From the NCBI RefSeq assembly GCF_047607725.1, contig NZ_JBLKSS010000176.1, positions 1 to 8,253 of the forward strand: a DNA stretch of 8,253 bases, written 5' to 3'. Shown piece by piece: positions 6,753 through 8,253 of the stretch. Each line of letters opens with the position of its first letter. Position 1 is the first letter of the stretch. Source of the DNA: JBLKSS01 sp047607725 (GTDB lineage: Bacteria > Pseudomonadota > Gammaproteobacteria > Enterobacterales > Enterobacteriaceae). The position numbers and the translations under genes are program-made. A model generated the notes under the pieces. It was not told the DNA's origin and made no database searches. It saw only the letters and a list, made by a program, of their open reading frames with translations.

Positions 6753-7017
6753 TACGATGCCTAGTGAACCCGCATCCTATAAGGGACGGCTGTCAGATCA
6801 TGGATAATCCGGGATGATAGTGTCCACTTAAATTTTAATGGACACTATCACAAACTTCAGAACCACTAATTTCATATCACTCAAACCGGGATGGAAATAA
6901 AAGTTATTAAAATCAATACAATGTGAAAATGCAATGAGCATAAGCGTGTAACGTAGCTTTACTGTCTCATACAACAAACCCACCAATAATTCAAGACGTC
7001 CTCCACGGGGCGCTTAC
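6681..7017. mobile_element. 337-bp cassette with perfect 50-bp terminal inverted repeats (IS66-type tips)
   Basis: Positions 6681-6730 are an exact reverse complement of 6968-7017, and both outer tips read GTAAGCGCCCCGTGGAGG. The 237 bp between them carry no credible gene and contain the near-palindrome at 6815-6850. IS66 elements normally have terminal repeats of roughly 20-30 bp, so 50 perfect bases suggest two copies of the same IS end in opposite orientation, or a MITE-like derivative. The 8-bp flanks (GAGCCAAT on the left, CATTATTC on the right) do not match, so there is no target duplication. The left end sits inside the truncated regulator gene. No transposase is encoded, so movement would need an IS66 enzyme in trans. 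Confidence 0.65.
6815..6850. repeat. 36-bp near-perfect palindrome
   Basis: TGATAGTGTCCA (6815-6826) and TGGACACTATCA (6839-6850) are perfect 12-bp inverted arms. Inside them TTAAA (6828-6832) pairs with TTTAA (6834-6838), leaving only C6827 and T6833 unmatched. It starts with TG and ends with CA, like the two ends of a small IS joined after internal loss. The T-run is too short for a typical terminator. Confidence 0.55.
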
Positions 7018-7337
7018 CATTATTCTACGTAACGGCCAAAGGAAAACTAGACGGCATCGCCGTGATAGTTCAGCAGGCAATTCCGCTTATCGTACGTTCA
7101 CCTGAAGCGCTATTATCCCACGGGCTCAATCACGATATTGAAGAATATACATTACCGGCACTTAATGAAGCGTCAAGCTCACTTGCGGCACAACTGATTC
7201 GCAGTGCCGAAGATGCAGCTGATGCTACAGCAGTTTCTGAATCTGCAGACACGCCAGAAGATTCAATTGCGCCTCCAAATCCGAAAAATAAACTTGTGTT
7301 AAGCTCTTCTGCCGCTTTTAGGATGAAAACGAAATAG
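7018..7337 (+). pseudogene. 3' fragment of an unidentified gene
   Basis: A single frame runs out of the right-hand IS66-type repeat (first codon outside is TTA 7020) to TAG 7335-7337, about 105 codons. It reads as FYVTAKGKLDGIAVIVQQ, then SPEALLSHGLNHDIEEYT, then an Ala/Ser/Glu/Asp-rich segment near 7185-7265 (AAQLIRSAEDAADATAVSES), and ends FRMKTK. The 5' end is cut by the cassette. GTG 7062 is in frame, but I see no good ribosome binding site. I do not recognise the family; the acidic Ala-rich tail followed by a basic end would suit a phage or secreted structural protein, but this is a guess. Confidence 0.4.
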
Positions 7338-7683
7338 GCACTATTGTACAAAAATTATCACTCCTTGAGCTCCGAAAATTCTTCAAGGCTTTAATGAACG
7401 TTAACTCTTCTCATTTTTTGAAATACGGAGCTTTCACAACGCTTTGAAGCTAGGTAAAAATTACATTAGGCATTATATGAGTATCTCATATGCCACCTAA
7501 AATAAGAGTGATTATTGCGAAGTGATATGGCAGGGTTATTTAATGACTGGATGATATACATGAGACGCTTTCCCGTTTGACTACTATCCCTATTAGTTAA
7601 GGCCTGGCCCAGTAGTAACTGCTGATGTCATTAGTTTACATGTCACGCAAATTGAATGTATTGAGACAGGTGGAGGTGTTTGG
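7338..7683. other. AT-rich spacer, no gene seen
   Basis: No credible reading frame is visible between the 7018-7337 fragment and the small frames at 7684. The only clear structure is the dyad at 7469-7494. Confidence 0.4.
7469..7494. repeat. Palindromic hairpin or operator
   Basis: ATATGAG (7475-7481) and CTCATAT (7485-7491) are perfect arms around TAT. Outside them GGC (7469-7471) can pair with GCC (7492-7494) past a short bulge. No T-run follows. It may be a regulator binding site for the small frames about 190 bp downstream. Confidence 0.35.
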
Positions 7684-7788
7684 ATGAGCTTTTGTGGATC
7701 TATTAGTCCAAACAGCTACGCCGCTCGTAAAGCTGCATCTCCCGTGCCGCTGACCACAAGTCATAATAAGGGTAGTTACAATGGCTAA
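7684..7788 (+). CDS. Small ORF, 34 residues, unknown function
   Basis: ATG 7684 is preceded by GGAGGTG at 7671-7677, one of the strongest Shine-Dalgarno matches in the window, at good spacing. The product starts MSFCGSISPNSYAARKAA and ends SYNG at TAA 7786-7788. It has no membrane segment or known motif that I can see. Its end overlaps the next start (ATG 7781) by 8 bases, a layout typical of translational coupling. The size and arrangement are reminiscent of small phage or satellite genes, but I cannot identify it. Confidence 0.35.
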   Translation: MSFCGSISPNSYAARKAASPVPLTTSHNKGSYNG

Positions 7789-7928
7789 GCGTGATGGTAA
7801 GGCAGAACCCGCAACAACACAATTATTTTAAAATGAAAGATTTCAGCCCCGTCATTACGCTATGGGTTATGTTTCCAACGGGGTGCGCAAGACCCGCAGC
7901 CCGAAATTGACCTACAAGGTGCTTGACT
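7781..7928 (+). pseudogene. Small gene remnant, ochre-interrupted and cut by IS66
   Basis: The frame from ATG 7781 encodes MAKRDGKAEPATTQLF, stops at TAA 7829-7831, and continues in the same frame as NERFQPRHYAMGYVSNGVRK through KLTYKVLD, where the IS66 end at 7929 cuts it. Both parts read like protein and are basic. The 16-residue first part could instead be a complete peptide, with the rest a separate frame from ATG 7862. No family is recognised. Confidence 0.3.
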
Positions 7929-8253
7929 GTAAGCGTACGCCCAGCGCCGTATTGACAGTTATTTAGCAGGGATGGTGAGGTTCCACGGCAGGAGCTCTTT
8001 GATTTTGTTGATGGGATGATCCGCGATAATCGCCAGCACATGACGCAGATACGCTTCCGGCTCCACGCCGTTCAGTTTGTAACTGCCGATCAGCGTATAC
8101 ATCAGCGCCGCCCGGGCGCCCCCGGATATCGGCTTCGATCGTGTACAGCTCACCGATCCGGCGCAGGGCCTCGGTAGTGGTCGGCGACGGATGGCGCACA
8201 TGGATATCATGGATTTTACGCCGGGCGTGGCCATGCAGCCGACCTCGCGGATA
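7929..8253 (-). mobile_element. IS66-family insertion sequence, partial, degenerate
   Basis: The outer tip GTAAGCG at 7929-7935 lies 24 bases outside the transposase stop codon at 7961-7959, as expected for an IS66 end next to tnpC. The body runs right, off the window edge. The sequence after the tip (GTAAGCGTACGCCCAGCGCC) differs from the CCCCGTGGAGG type at 6138, 6681 and 7017, so it is a different IS66 member. The 8 bp outside it (7921-7928, GCTTGACT) cannot be compared with the other side because that is not in view. Confidence 0.7.
7959..8253 (-). pseudogene. tnpC: IS66-family transposase TnpC, C-terminal remnant with frameshift and deletion
   Basis: The minus-strand protein ends ALMYTLIGSYKLNGVEPEAY, LRHVLAIIADHP, ELLPWN and a short tail, a C-terminus characteristic of IS66 TnpC. 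Upstream, REVGCMA, then HARRKIHDIHVRHPSPTTTE and ALRRIGELYTIEADIRG in another frame, match an earlier part of the same protein. Two lesions are visible. One base is missing near 8225-8234, between the codons for CMA and HARRK. At about 8113-8126 the sequence jumps from EADIRG straight to GGARAALMY in another frame; intact relatives have roughly 90-100 residues there, including a conserved catalytic Glu region, so that block is deleted. The enzyme cannot be functional. Confidence 0.85.

Noticed and set aside
7823..8041. Minus-strand frame spanning the IS66 border
   Set aside because: It crosses from the IS end into flanking DNA and is out of frame with the transposase.
1..8253. CRISPR array, rRNA or tRNA genes
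   Set aside because: I found no regularly spaced repeats of CRISPR type, no cloverleaf with a GTTCGA-type T-loop, and no rRNA-like sequence on reading both strands; a covariance search would be decisive.

Overview
The window looks like a chromosomal segment from a gammaproteobacterium of the order Enterobacterales. Its decay pattern, with point-mutated genes and broken insertion sequences, is typical of insect symbionts of the Sodalis type. The family placement rests on srmB and trmN, which are divergently arranged as in E. coli and close to the E. coli proteins by recall. The Sodalis-like assignment is an inference from the pseudogenes, an interrupted chitin-active protein gene and the AT-rich acquired regulators.

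Layout. Positions 1-509 are gene-poor apart from the possible tip of a minus-strand gene at the left edge. An intact srmB (DEAD-box RNA helicase) is at 510-1853 on the minus strand. trmN (tRNA1Val m6A37 methyltransferase) diverges from it at about 1956-2706; it keeps its catalytic domain, but a +1 frameshift lies between its best start codon and the body. After an AT-rich spacer comes an AA10 lytic polysaccharide monooxygenase gene (3227-3835), split by one amber codon where family members have Trp and lacking any signal peptide. About 1 kb of mostly degenerate sequence follows (3836-4867), with one possible broken reading frame and a terminator-like hairpin. An intact, AT-rich PAS plus LuxR-type HTH regulator is at 5113-5877, behind a good sigma70-like promoter and a leader of about 200 nt.

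The right third (from about 6130) is mobile-element debris. A 24-bp IS66-type end lies at 6138. A second PAS/LuxR-type regulator keeps only its C-terminal HTH half (6342-6680). A 337-bp cassette at 6681-7017 is bounded by a perfect 50-bp inverted repeat with IS66-like GTAAGCG tips, and a 36-bp near-palindrome lies inside it. A 3' fragment of an unidentified gene (7018-7337) and some small overlapping reading frames (7684-7928) come next. An IS66-family element begins at 7929; its transposase gene carries a frameshift and a large internal deletion and runs off the right edge.

How it fits together: srmB (ribosome assembly) and trmN (tRNA modification) are ancestral housekeeping genes. The LPMO and the two regulators look like an acquired, host- or chitin-related accessory set, of which only the 5113-5877 regulator is clearly intact. 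I see no convincing new multi-gene system. The most unusual structure is the 337-bp IS66-tipped cassette.
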